In this document: piece after piece, positions 17,266 to 26,115 of the stretch
Position numbering within the stretch: the first letter of the stretch is position 1
Layout: the number at the start of each line of letters is the position of its first letter
DNA from: an uncultured Collinsella sp.
GTDB taxonomy: Bacteria; Actinomycetota; Coriobacteriia; Coriobacteriales; Coriobacteriaceae
Direction of reading: 5' to 3'
DNA length: 64,000 nt
NCBI GenBank assembly: GCA_958452935.1
Contig: CAUDVX010000001.1
Span: forward strand, 62,001 to 126,000
The notes under the pieces: model-generated
What the model saw: the letters and a program-made list of their open reading frames with translations, nothing else
Databases searched by the model: none
What the model was told of the DNA's origin: nothing
Program-made: the position numbers and the translations under genes

Positions 17266-17607
17266 TTATTCCGGTTTGGTTTCTACCGCGGGAGTCTTGT
17301 TCGCCGCAACCGGAGTGCGGGCGGCGTCCATGCTCAGACAGTGTTTGGGGCAGCTTTCGATGCACTCGCCGCACACCACGCAGGCGTACGGGTCGATCGA
17401 CCACGTTCCACCCTTGCGATCGACCGCGAGCGCGCCCGCCGGGCAACGCCGCGCGCACATGCCGCAGCAGATGCACACGTCCATGTCATTGACGATATGC
17501 CCGCGCAAGCGCTCGGGCGCCGTCAGCTCCTCCTGCGGATAGCAAACCGTGACCGGCTGCTTGACCATAGAACCCAAGGCCGTCTTGGCAAATGTCAGTA
17601 AACTCAT
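17266..17607 (-). CDS. echF: Ech hydrogenase ferredoxin-like subunit (EchF/NuoI-like)
   Basis: 113 residues with two 4Fe-4S motifs, CICCGMCARRCP and CVVCGECIESCP, spaced as in NuoI/EchF. This subunit carries electrons between external ferredoxin and the cluster of the small subunit. A Thr/Ala/Pro/Lys-rich tail of about 20 residues follows the last cluster. It is the last gene of the ech order A-B-C-D-E-F and starts 7 bases after EchE. The family A elements at 16.5-17.2 kb lie directly downstream and may serve as its terminator. Confidence 0.88.
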   Translation of the reverse strand: MSLLTFAKTALGSMVKQPVTVCYPQEELTAPERLRGHIVNDMDVCICCGMCARRCPAGALAVDRKGGTWSIDPYACVVCGECIESCPKHCLSMDAARTPVAANKTPAVETKPE

Positions 17608-17614
17608 GCCGCGC

Positions 17615-18703
17615 CTACCTTTCCGTGCAGCTAATACAGGGGTCGATGGTCAGGATAATCATGGGCACGTTGGCAAGAAGCACGCCCTGCAGCGCATGCG
17701 TCAGACCCGCCAGGTTTTGCGACGTCGGCGTGCGCACGCGGAAGCGGTCCAGGTTCTTGGTGCCGTTACCGCGTACATAGTAATATGCCTCGCCACGCGG
17801 CTGCTCAATCACAACCTCGCCGCGCGCGCCGTCGGCCGGCGTGAGCTTGGTGCGTCCACCGATGCCGTCGTGCGGAATCTTACCCACAAGCTCCTTGATG
17901 ATGTCCATGGCCTGCGTGACCTCGGCGCAACGCACCTGGCAGCGGGCATAGCAGTCGCCATCGCTAGCAACGATAGGCTCAAACGCGGCCAGGTCCGCAT
18001 AGGCGCCGTCGCCGAACATGCGCACGTCGTAATCCACGCCCGAGGCGCGCCCAAACGGGCCGACCATCGAAAGCTCCAGCGCGTCCTTCTTGCTGATCAC
18101 GCCCACGCCATGCAGGCGCTCGCCGCAGCTATTGTCGTCCAAAAACGTATGCACCAGGGCCTCGTAGTCGGGGCGCATGGCGTCAAGCGTCTGGACAATG
18201 CCTGCCAGCTCGGAGTCCTCGATGTCGTGCTTAAGGCCGCCGATCTCGTTAATCGAAAGGATCACGCGGCCGCCGCAGGTGCTCTCAAAAATCTTGAGAA
18301 TTTGCTCGCGCAGCGTCCACGAGCGATAGAACAGCGCCTCGAAGCCAAAGGCATCGGCGAGCAGGCCCAGCCACAGCAGGTGCGAGTGAATGCGCGAAAG
18401 CTCGTGCAAAATGATGCGGATATACTGCACGCGGCCGGGCACCTCAATGTCGAGCATGCGCTCGCAGGCGCTGGCATAGCCGCAGCTGTGGCCCACGGCG
18501 CAGATGCCGCAGATGCGCTCAGCGATGTAACCAAACTGATGCATATCGCGCTTTTCGGTGAGCTTCTCGAGTCCGCGGTGCACAAAGCCGATCTGCGGAA
18601 TTGCCTCGATGACGCGGTCGTCCTCGATCACCAGGTCCAGATGAAGCGGCTCGGGCAGCACCGGGTGCTGCGGGCCAAACGGAATAACGGAGCGATGTGC
18701 CAT
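17615..18703 (-). CDS. echE: Group 4 NiFe hydrogenase large subunit (EchE-like)
   Basis: 362 residues. Both NiFe ligand motifs are present: ERICGICAVGHS near residue 62 and DPCISCTER at the very C-terminus. This separates it from the homologous NuoD, which lacks the cysteines. The protein stops three residues after the last Cys, so there is no cleavable C-terminal extension for a maturation protease. Reaction: proton reduction or hydrogen oxidation coupled to ferredoxin and ion movement by the membrane subunits. No hyp maturation genes lie in the window. GGAGG precedes the ATG. Confidence 0.93.
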   Translation of the reverse strand: MAHRSVIPFGPQHPVLPEPLHLDLVIEDDRVIEAIPQIGFVHRGLEKLTEKRDMHQFGYIAERICGICAVGHSCGYASACERMLDIEVPGRVQYIRIILHELSRIHSHLLWLGLLADAFGFEALFYRSWTLREQILKIFESTCGGRVILSINEIGGLKHDIEDSELAGIVQTLDAMRPDYEALVHTFLDDNSCGERLHGVGVISKKDALELSMVGPFGRASGVDYDVRMFGDGAYADLAAFEPIVASDGDCYARCQVRCAEVTQAMDIIKELVGKIPHDGIGGRTKLTPADGARGEVVIEQPRGEAYYYVRGNGTKNLDRFRVRTPTSQNLAGLTHALQGVLLANVPMIILTIDPCISCTER

Positions 18704-18708
18704 GGACC

Positions 18709-19410
18709 TTACGCCTCCTTTTTCTGCTTGTCGCGGGCGGCCCTGGCGGCAAGCGCCGCGCGGACCTTGGCCGCTTTCTCGGGATCCATGGCGGCGAGCT
18801 TTGCTTCCAGCTCGGCGGCTTTGAGCGCGGCCTTGGCGGCAGCTTCATCGTGCTGAGCATCGGAGCCGGCAGCCGCAGCGGGCTGAGCGACAGTAGCACC
18901 CGCAGCACCCTCCCCCGCAGCGGCCGCGGCAGCGGCGGCCTTCTCGGCCGCAGCCTTGCGCGCCTTGGCCTCGGCAGCGGCACGGACCTTCATGGCCTTC
19001 TCGCGCGCAGCCTTCACCTCGGGCGTGATAACGCTCATGGGTTCGGCAGTCGAGACCTGGTAGAAAAAGCCCTTAAAGTCGAGCTGCATGTCGGTGATGG
19101 CAAGTCCAAATAGGTCGTGGGCCTCATTTTCAAACGGGAACACCGCGGGGTAATACGAGCTGATGGACGGAATCTCCTGGCACTGGTCGATGCCCTCAAC
19201 CACCAGGTTCTCAATCGCATAGCTGCCGTCCTGAGCGATCCGCTCCTGAGCAGCACGAACGTTGATAAACGCATAGACCAGGCGATACGATCCGTCGTCC
19301 ACACAGCGCTCGGCGTGCATTTGCACAAAGCGCGTGCCGACGCCCTTGAGCGCCTGGACATGCGACAGGAGCTCGTCGATCCCGACGGTGGTATAGATTG
19401 CCTTTTGCAT
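18709..19410 (-). CDS. echD: Ech hydrogenase 30-kDa-type subunit (EchD/NuoC-like) with long Ala/Lys tail
   Basis: 233 residues. Residues 1-130 are the NuoC-type domain with the recognisable SISSYYPAVFPFENEAHDLFG segment (in part). From about residue 135 on, the protein is a 100-residue charged Ala/Lys/Glu-rich helix-like extension, unusual for this subunit, which normally ends soon after the domain. It overlaps the EchC stop by one base (TAATG). Structural role between the large and small subunits. Confidence 0.85.
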   Translation of the reverse strand: MQKAIYTTVGIDELLSHVQALKGVGTRFVQMHAERCVDDGSYRLVYAFINVRAAQERIAQDGSYAIENLVVEGIDQCQEIPSISSYYPAVFPFENEAHDLFGLAITDMQLDFKGFFYQVSTAEPMSVITPEVKAAREKAMKVRAAAEAKARKAAAEKAAAAAAAAGEGAAGATVAQPAAAAGSDAQHDEAAAKAALKAAELEAKLAAMDPEKAAKVRAALAARAARDKQKKEA

Positions 19411-20027
19411 TACTCGGCCTCCTTTGCAGCGACGGGCGTCTCAGCAGGTGCGTCGCCAGCGGCGGGCGCGGCGGGCTTCTCGGCAGGCGCGTCACCGGCA
19501 CCGTCAGCCCCGGCCCCCGCAGCCACAAACCCGTCCTCGCCCAGCTCAACGCCACCGTCCCAGGTTGCGGCACCGCCCACGGTGAGCGGGTCACCGCCAG
19601 CACGCATCACGGCCTCCTTCTGGTCCAGGATGCCGCACGCCTCCACAATGGCATCGATTACGGTCTCGGGGCGAATGGCGCACCCGGGCGCGTACACGTC
19701 CACGGGAATCGCGCGGTCCACGCCGCCGATCACGTTATAGGCATCGCGGAATACGCCGCCCGAACACGCGCAAATGCCGCACGCCACCACGCACTTGGGC
19801 TCGATCATCTGGTTGTAGATCTGGCGCACGACGGGCAGGTTCTGCGCGTTGACCGAACCCGTCACCAAAAAGATATCCGCATGCTTGGGGTTGCCGGTAT
19901 TGACCACGCCAAAGCGCTCCGCATCGAACAGCGGCGTGAGCGAGGCCAGCACCTCAATATCGCATCCGTTGCAGCTCGAGCCGTCGTAATGAATAACCCA
20001 CGGCGAGCGCGACATTTTATGATCCAT
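19410..20027 (-). CDS. echC: Ech hydrogenase small subunit (EchC/NuoB-like)
   Basis: 205 residues. The proximal 4Fe-4S ligands are visible: SSCNGCDIEV near residue 18, the central CGICACSGG region near residue 84 and PGCAIRP near residue 113, as in NuoB and NiFe small subunits. Residues 145-205 form an Ala/Pro/Glu-rich tail absent from standard EchC. TAGGAGGC precedes the ATG. Located 12 bases after the fused EchA-EchB gene, in the canonical order. Confidence 0.9.
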   Translation of the reverse strand: MDHKMSRSPWVIHYDGSSCNGCDIEVLASLTPLFDAERFGVVNTGNPKHADIFLVTGSVNAQNLPVVRQIYNQMIEPKCVVACGICACSGGVFRDAYNVIGGVDRAIPVDVYAPGCAIRPETVIDAIVEACGILDQKEAVMRAGGDPLTVGGAATWDGGVELGEDGFVAAGAGADGAGDAPAEKPAAPAAGDAPAETPVAAKEAE

Positions 20028-20039
20028 GGATGCCGCCTC

Positions 20040-22922
20040 CTAAATAAACACGTCGACGAGGATGGGCATAAGGTTGAGCAGGCCAAACACCAGCGCCACG
20101 CCCCATCCGAGCTTAAAGCAGCTGCGCCAGGTGCTGCGCGCGAAGGTGTTGTCGATCAGGACCTCGACAAAGTACGTCGCGGCCATCACGACCAGGGCGA
20201 CCACCCAGCTCACCGGGTTGTCCCAAACAAAGAACATGCCCACCCACATCAAAAACAGCACGGTCTCGCACCAGTGCATAAGGGTCATCTTGGCCAGCGT
20301 GCCGCCGCTCATCTCGGTGGCGACGCCCTGGACGATCTCCTGATGCGCGTGATGCGAATACGAAAGGTCAAACGGCGACTTGCGCAACTTGATGGTAAGC
20401 ACCGCGAGCAGCGCGAGGAAAATGGGCGCGCTGTACACGATGATGGGGGCCGACTGCCCCGTCACGGCGATGGAATCGAAGCTGTCGGTGGCAAGGTACA
20501 GGCCCACGCTTATCAGCAGAACGGCAGGCTCGTAACTCATAACCTGCAGCAGCTCGCGGTCGGCGCCGACCTGGGCAAACGGGCTTTGCGTCGAGGCGGA
20601 CGCCAGCACCACAAAGATCGCGGCGAGCGTCACCATAAAGGCGCACAGCAGCGTGTTGGAGCCCGACACAAAGATGCCGCCGCCCACGACGGTAAAGATG
20701 AGCGCGCACGCCATATAGGTATCGTCCATGGTATTTACGCTGGCGGGGGCCTTGCGCAGCAGCTTGGCAACGTCGTAGAAGGGCTGCAGCAGGCGCGGGC
20801 CCACGCGGCCCTGCATACGGGCGGACAGCTTGCGATCGATGCCGTCGATCAGGCCACCAACCAAAGGCGCCAGCAAGGCAAACGCCACGGTGCCAATAAA
20901 AATGCCCACGACGCCCGAACCTTCAAAATACTTGCCGCGCAGCACCGAAGGCGCGCTCATGGCAAGCCGCTCGGGCCCAATCCACGCGCAACACAGCAGC
21001 GCAAACAAGATAATGCTGCAGCACACGACGCTACCCGCGGGGCCGATGCGCTTCTCGCCAAGGGCGTCCTCCGAGTACCAATTGCGCTTTTCGGCCTTCA
21101 CCTCGTGTCCCATCGAGCCGCGGAAATGGCGATATTTGTCGGTTCCCACGCCCGAAAGGTACACGTTGACGCGCGGCTTATTGCTCACGCGAAACGACGT
21201 CAGCAGCACCACGGCGATAAACGCCACGATAACCACCATCAGATACATGGCGTCCTTGCCGATAACGTACGGCACGCGGCCAAACACCATGGCGAGGTAA
21301 GGCGACACCAGACCGCTCGAGATGAGCGGGAAGGCTACGCAGCACAGAATCAGCAGCGCGGCGATGGTGTTGAGCGCCATCCATTCGGTCTTATGGACAT
21401 TGACCTCAACGTTTTGAGCCGTGGGGTCGACGCCCGAAAGCTTGGCAAGCCACTTGCCCCAGAAGTAAAACGTCGCGGCCGAGCCAAAGGCAAGCACCAT
21501 GATCATGAGCACGTTGCCGGTCTGCGCGAACGCCACCAGGGCGCCCCACTTGGACACGAGCATGCCAAACGGCGCCACAAACATGCCCATGATGCCCAGC
21601 ATCATCAGGCGCGTCAGGTGCGGCATGCGGCTGAACATACCGTCCATGTCCTCGATATTGCGGCTGCCGATATGATGCTCGGCCGTGCCCACGCACAGGA
21701 ACAGCAGCGACTTTGCCACCGTGTGGAACAGGATCAGGAAGATGGCCGCCCATACGGCCTCGGGCGCGCCGACGCCCAGGCAGGCACTGATGAGGCCCAA
21801 GTTGGAAATGGTGGAGTACGCGAGCACGCGCTTGGCGTTGCTCTGCGAGATGGCCATGAGGGCAGCGAGCAAAAACGTGATGGCACCCACACTCGTGACC
21901 ATAAAGCCGGTCACGGGATAGATGGCATAGAGCGGGCTCAGCTTGACCATCAGAAACACGCCGGCTTTGACCATGGTTGACGAGTGCAGCAGGGCGCTCG
22001 TGGGGGTGGGGGCAACCATGGCACCGAGCAGCCAGGTATGGAACGGCATCTGCGCGGCCTTGGTGAGTGCGGCGAGCGACAGCAGGATGACCGGCATCAC
22101 CAGCAGCGCGGATTGCGCGGTTCCGGCGCCGGAAAGCTCGATCATGCCCGAGATGGTCAGCGGCATGCCGTTAACGTGCAGGTACATGAGTCCGGCCAAA
22201 AACGCGATGCCGCCCAGCATGTTGAGGATGATCTGGGTGAAGGCGTTTTTAATGGCCTCGGGCGTACGTGTGTAGCCGATCATAAGGAACGAGCACACGG
22301 TGGTGATTTCCCAGCCGCAGAACAGCCACTCAAGGTTGTCGCTCGTCACGATGACGAACATGGCCGAGAGGAACAGGAACATAAGCGCCAGGAACTGCGG
22401 GCGACGGTCGGGCGCGGTCTGCCCGCGCAGCGCTGCCTCGTGCTCGTCGTGGGCCTGGAAGTCCTTCATGTAGCCCAGGGCGTACACGCAGATCAGGCTG
22501 CCGACGATGCCGACGGCAAGCACCATGATCACGCTCATGTAGTCCAGGTAGAGCGGCGTCGCCGTGACGGCTTCGGCCGCGGGCAGCGTCATGGCTGCAA
22601 AGGCAACGGAGCCCACTAGCTGTACTACGCCGAGCACACCGGTAAGCGCGTTCCTATATTTGTACGCGTTGTACAGGATAACGGCGCACAGAATTACGTC
22701 GATGACGGAGCTGATGATCGAGAGCACATGCGAGGTGCCGGGGGCAACCTCAAAGCTCTGCGGACCCGTGACAAAAAACATGACGGCGACTACAACTGTC
22801 ACCGCCATAATAATGCCGGAACCTATGAGCCCCACCGCATCGCGGGCGCGGTCACCGCGCGCAAGCAGCATGCCCAGCGCCGGTACCAGCGGAAACAGGG
22901 TAAGGAAATACAGTAGCGTCAT
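20040..22922 (-). CDS. Fused Ech membrane subunits: NuoL-like (EchA) plus NuoH-like (EchB)
   Basis: One continuous 960-residue frame. Residues 1-600 are a NuoL/MrpA-type antiporter module with about 14 helices, including the Lys/His-rich PMFHTWLLGAMVAPTPTSALLHS. After a soluble bridge, residues from about 666 show a complete NuoH/EchB module: GRVGPRLLQPFYDVAKLL, then FDLSYSHHAHQEIVQG, the quinone-cavity/proton-path region, and five or more helices. The two are separate genes in known Ech operons. It is the first gene of the operon, and together the modules pump ions in step with ferredoxin-hydrogen chemistry. A GGGGAG ribosome site precedes the ATG. Confidence 0.9.
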   Translation of the reverse strand: MTLLYFLTLFPLVPALGMLLARGDRARDAVGLIGSGIIMAVTVVVAVMFFVTGPQSFEVAPGTSHVLSIISSVIDVILCAVILYNAYKYRNALTGVLGVVQLVGSVAFAAMTLPAAEAVTATPLYLDYMSVIMVLAVGIVGSLICVYALGYMKDFQAHDEHEAALRGQTAPDRRPQFLALMFLFLSAMFVIVTSDNLEWLFCGWEITTVCSFLMIGYTRTPEAIKNAFTQIILNMLGGIAFLAGLMYLHVNGMPLTISGMIELSGAGTAQSALLVMPVILLSLAALTKAAQMPFHTWLLGAMVAPTPTSALLHSSTMVKAGVFLMVKLSPLYAIYPVTGFMVTSVGAITFLLAALMAISQSNAKRVLAYSTISNLGLISACLGVGAPEAVWAAIFLILFHTVAKSLLFLCVGTAEHHIGSRNIEDMDGMFSRMPHLTRLMMLGIMGMFVAPFGMLVSKWGALVAFAQTGNVLMIMVLAFGSAATFYFWGKWLAKLSGVDPTAQNVEVNVHKTEWMALNTIAALLILCCVAFPLISSGLVSPYLAMVFGRVPYVIGKDAMYLMVVIVAFIAVVLLTSFRVSNKPRVNVYLSGVGTDKYRHFRGSMGHEVKAEKRNWYSEDALGEKRIGPAGSVVCCSIILFALLCCAWIGPERLAMSAPSVLRGKYFEGSGVVGIFIGTVAFALLAPLVGGLIDGIDRKLSARMQGRVGPRLLQPFYDVAKLLRKAPASVNTMDDTYMACALIFTVVGGGIFVSGSNTLLCAFMVTLAAIFVVLASASTQSPFAQVGADRELLQVMSYEPAVLLISVGLYLATDSFDSIAVTGQSAPIIVYSAPIFLALLAVLTIKLRKSPFDLSYSHHAHQEIVQGVATEMSGGTLAKMTLMHWCETVLFLMWVGMFFVWDNPVSWVVALVVMAATYFVEVLIDNTFARSTWRSCFKLGWGVALVFGLLNLMPILVDVFI

Positions 22923-23098
22923 ACCATCACTCCCCCATGCAAAAACGCTGCAATTGTTTAACGTTATAGCTCAATTGAGGAGCAACGGCGGCAGGTTTTC
23001 GGTCAACTGGGGAGTTTTAGGCGTACGGGGCAAGGGCACGTCCGCTTTGGAGCAGTGGGGCGGCAAGAAAAATGCGCCCCTGTGGGCGCACCCTCTTG

Positions 23099-23503
23099 CT
23101 ACTCTGCCTGTTTAACGCGCGGCTTGCGACCGCGCGGCTTATCGATAAGCGCGTCGGCGCCGCCATCGCGATACTGGCGACACCAGGCCTTGACCGAAGA
23201 CTCGCTGGGAATCTTGTGCTTAATCATGGCTTCGCGAACCGTCAGGCCGTTTTCCAGGCGATCCTTTACCACGGCGAGCTTGACGTCGTACGAATAGGTG
23301 TGGTGGCGAGCGCCCGCGTTGAGCACGGCGTCGGCGCCGCCCACGGCATATGCGCGGGCCCACTGACGAGCCGTGGCCTGGGGAATGCCAAGCTTTGCGG
23401 CGAGGGCGCGGTGACCGACCCCCTCTTGGAGGATCTCGACGGCGCGCTGCCTAACCTCGGGCGCATGCGTGCGAGTCCTAGTTGCTTCCGACATACCTGC
23501 CAC
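23099..23503 (-). CDS. Small protein with two helix-turn-helix units, IS3 OrfA-like
   Basis: 134 residues from a GTG at 23503 (ATG four codons later is an alternative). Two similar halves each hold a helix-turn-helix: ALAAKLGIPQATARQWARAY and VREAMIKHKIPSESSVKAWC, followed in both by GGADA. This matches the DNA-binding first ORF of IS3-type transposases, but no integrase-domain ORF and no terminal repeats are adjacent. The C-terminus is basic (KPRGRKPRVKQ). It may be a remnant or a domesticated regulator. It lies between the ech operon and an AT-rich interval. Confidence 0.7.
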   Translation of the reverse strand: MAGMSEATRTRTHAPEVRQRAVEILQEGVGHRALAAKLGIPQATARQWARAYAVGGADAVLNAGARHHTYSYDVKLAVVKDRLENGLTVREAMIKHKIPSESSVKAWCRQYRDGGADALIDKPRGRKPRVKQAE

Positions 23504-23941
23504 TTCTTAGCCTTAACCGTTAATCTGCTTTCTTACGTGCACGCTAGATAGTAGCATTTTGCTGTTTGCTCAAAGTAGTTAATTAAAATAGACGCGGCGT
23601 TATCTGGGCATTTGACACCTATTTACGACATTTCTTTATCGATTATTTACGCTGGTAGCTAGCTCGCAGCTAATCGTCATTCGTTTGCCAACAAAATTGA
23701 CATCTCTTTATGTCCTTTGGTCTAGAGGGAATAATTATTAACCCCTCCCCCAATAATTTTGAGCGGCCTGCAGGGCAGTGACGCCTCACTCCTCATGATT
23801 ACCGCGCATTGCCATCCACCCGAGCAAAACAAAAAGGACGGGACCTGCTGCGCTTGCAGACCCCGCCCCGGTTGACACCCGATGGGACGCAGTCGGGCCA
23901 GGCAGGTCCGTGCTGCCGCCCCGCCTGGCCGCGATGTTCAA
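23504..23941. other. AT-rich intergenic stretch
   Basis: About 440 bases without a credible gene. Bases 23550-23760 are much more AT rich than the surroundings and hold small palindromes such as AATAATTATT (about 23730) and GACAT/ATGTC around CTCTTT (about 23698). The left end must include the promoter of the HTH gene; the right end holds the terminator at 23826-23865. Confidence 0.5.
23826..23865 (-). terminator. Terminator of the reductase gene
   Basis: On the minus strand CGGGGTCTGC (23865-23856) pairs with GCAGGTCCCG (23848-23839), allowing G-U pairs, and is followed by TCCTTTTTGTTTTG. Confidence 0.75.
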
Positions 23942-25972
23942 CTACAGCTCGTTGGCCGCGTGATATGCCGTGCGGATGGCGCTCGCAATATCGGCGGTGC
24001 GCTCGCCCGAGCAGTCGCCCACGCAGGTCACGGACACCGTCACGCCGTCCAGGTCAAACGCGTTGGCCTTGGAGCCCACGGCCATCACCACGTAATCGCA
24101 GGCGATCTTCACCGGCTCCTCGGCGCCGTCCTCGGTGGTGCGAACAGCCTCCACACCCTCGTCGGTAATGGCGGTCAGGCGGGTCTTCACGTGCTGCTCC
24201 ACGTTATGCTCTGCAAAGTCGCTCATAATCAGCGGCAGAATGGTCTCGGACTCGCCCGCGGCAATCTTGTCGAGCATCTCCACGATCGCCACCTCGCAGC
24301 CGTGCTGCAGCAGGTACTCGGCAGTCTCGGTGCCCACCAGGCCACCGCCAATGACGGCGACGCGGCCGCTGAGCTCCACCTTGCCGGCCAGCACGTCCCA
24401 GCTCGAAACGACCTTCTTAGAATCGGCACCCGGAACGGGGATGACCACGTCGTGTGCGCCCACAGCCACAATCGCGGCGTCGGCGGCGTTGAGGTCCTCA
24501 GCGGTAGCGACGTGGTTGAGCTCGACCTTCACGCCCAGGCCAGGCAGAATCTTCTCGTAGTACTCGACCGAGCGCATGATCTCATCCTTGCGCGGGGGTG
24601 CTGCCGCCAGCACAATCTGGCCGCCCAGATGATCGCTCGCCTCGTAGACGGTCACGTCGTAGCCGCGCTTGGCCGCCACGCGTGCGGCCTCCAGGCCGGC
24701 AATACCGCCGCCCACCACGGCGATCTTCTTGTCGCCCTCGCCCGGCTTGATGGCGACGGTCGCCTCGTCGCCGTTCTCGGCGTTGAGCACGCACGAGATG
24801 TACTTGCGGTTTTGAATCGCATCGACGCAGCCCTTGTTGCAGTTGAGGCACTCGCGGATGGGCTCACCCGTGGCAGCCTTCAGCGCAATGTCGGGGTCGC
24901 ACATGAGCGAGCGGCCATAGGCGATGATGTCGGCCGCGCCGTCTTCCAGAATCTTCTCGCCGGCCTCGACCGAGATGACACGGCCCACGGTTGCCACCGG
25001 CACGGAGACCAGGGCCTTGACGCGCTCGGCCACGGGCAGCGTCCAGTTGTAGGGCATGGCGCCCATGGGCGGAATGGTGTCGCCCATGTTGCCGGTGTGG
25101 TTGGCCTGTGCAACCTGGATCATGTCGATGCCCGCGCCCTCGAGCAGCTTGGCGAACTCGCAGGCCTCGTCAGGCTGCAGGCCGCCCTTGCCGCGCGGCG
25201 TGCCGTCGGGGTTCTCCATGATCACGGGGAGCTTGTACTCCACCATCAGCTGCGGCGCGGCTTCCTTAATGGCAGCGACGACCTCGAGCGCGTAGCGAAC
25301 GCGGTTCTCGAACGAGCCACCGTACTCGTCGGTGCGCTGGTTGAGGATGGCCGAGCACAGCGAACCCACCAGGCGGTCGCCGTGGACCTCGATGGCGTCG
25401 ATGCCGGCCTGCTGCGCACGGGCGGCCGAGGCAGCGATGGCTTCCTTGATCTGGGTGAGCTGTTCTACGCTTGCCTCGTTCACAAAGTGCTGCATGTCGT
25501 GGTGCAGCTTGGCGTAGGCCTGATTGCGGATCTCGTTGGACTCGGCCATCTTGGCGGCAAAGGTCTCCTCGTCGCCGGCGGCCTTGGCCTCCTGCGCGGC
25601 CTTGGCAGCGGCCATGGATCCCATGACCATGCGGCCGACACCGGGCACGTCATACTCGGGGTGGAACAGCTGCAGCGCGACCTTGGCGCTGTGCTTGTGG
25701 ACGGCGTCGGCCAGTGCCTTAAACGTGGGGATCTGGGCGTCGGTCGCCAGCTTGGGCGTGGGGCTTGCGGTCATAACGGGAGCGACGTCGCCGATGACGA
25801 TGTAGCTCACGCCGCCACGGGCCAGACGCTCATAAAAGGCCAGGCTGCGCTCGCCGATGGAACCGTCGCGCTCCTCGTAGCCGGTGGTCAGCGGCGGGAA
25901 CATAATGCGGTTCTTGAGCTCAAGGGGGCCAACCGTAATGGGCTGGAGCAGCTTGGATGCAGGTGCGGTCAT
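23942..25972 (-). CDS. Old-yellow-enzyme/FAD oxidoreductase with 4Fe-4S cluster (BaiCD/enoate reductase type)
   Basis: 676 residues. Start at 25972 chosen since GAGAGG lies 7 bases upstream; ATG at 25978 is too close. An FMN-binding barrel occupies residues 8-370 (FPPLTTGYEERDG, RTDEYGGSFENRVRYALEV). The cluster motif CLNCNKGCVDAI with a fourth Cys 11 residues on follows, then FAD (VVGGGIAGLEAARVAAKRG) and NAD (VIGGGLVGTETAEYLL) Rossmann domains. Family members reduce activated C=C bonds of dienoyl-CoA, bile acid or cinnamate-type compounds. The barrel catalytic segment reads HGDRLVGS where many have HGAHGYL, so the substrate may differ. The palindrome array at 26116-26492 lies upstream. Confidence 0.88.
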   Translation of the reverse strand: MTAPASKLLQPITVGPLELKNRIMFPPLTTGYEERDGSIGERSLAFYERLARGGVSYIVIGDVAPVMTASPTPKLATDAQIPTFKALADAVHKHSAKVALQLFHPEYDVPGVGRMVMGSMAAAKAAQEAKAAGDEETFAAKMAESNEIRNQAYAKLHHDMQHFVNEASVEQLTQIKEAIAASAARAQQAGIDAIEVHGDRLVGSLCSAILNQRTDEYGGSFENRVRYALEVVAAIKEAAPQLMVEYKLPVIMENPDGTPRGKGGLQPDEACEFAKLLEGAGIDMIQVAQANHTGNMGDTIPPMGAMPYNWTLPVAERVKALVSVPVATVGRVISVEAGEKILEDGAADIIAYGRSLMCDPDIALKAATGEPIRECLNCNKGCVDAIQNRKYISCVLNAENGDEATVAIKPGEGDKKIAVVGGGIAGLEAARVAAKRGYDVTVYEASDHLGGQIVLAAAPPRKDEIMRSVEYYEKILPGLGVKVELNHVATAEDLNAADAAIVAVGAHDVVIPVPGADSKKVVSSWDVLAGKVELSGRVAVIGGGLVGTETAEYLLQHGCEVAIVEMLDKIAAGESETILPLIMSDFAEHNVEQHVKTRLTAITDEGVEAVRTTEDGAEEPVKIACDYVVMAVGSKANAFDLDGVTVSVTCVGDCSGERTADIASAIRTAYHAANEL

Positions 25973-26115
25973 GGACATTCCTCTCTTGTAGGCGCGGCGG
26001 CGATGGTGCCGCGTAGTTGTCTAGAGGATATGGCATGGGGGCACAGCGGCGCAACGGAAATCGGCGAATATCAGGTGGCAGCAGGTGGATGGGGGTGGGA
26101 CGGCCCGTCGGTTTA

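Noticed and set aside
19398..21980. 860-codon open frame on the plus strand across the ech operon
   Set aside because: Antisense shadow; the minus-strand frames contain all Ech motifs.
17615..22922. Respiratory complex I
   Set aside because: Only six modules are present, in ech order, and the NuoD homologue keeps both NiFe-binding CxxC motifs.
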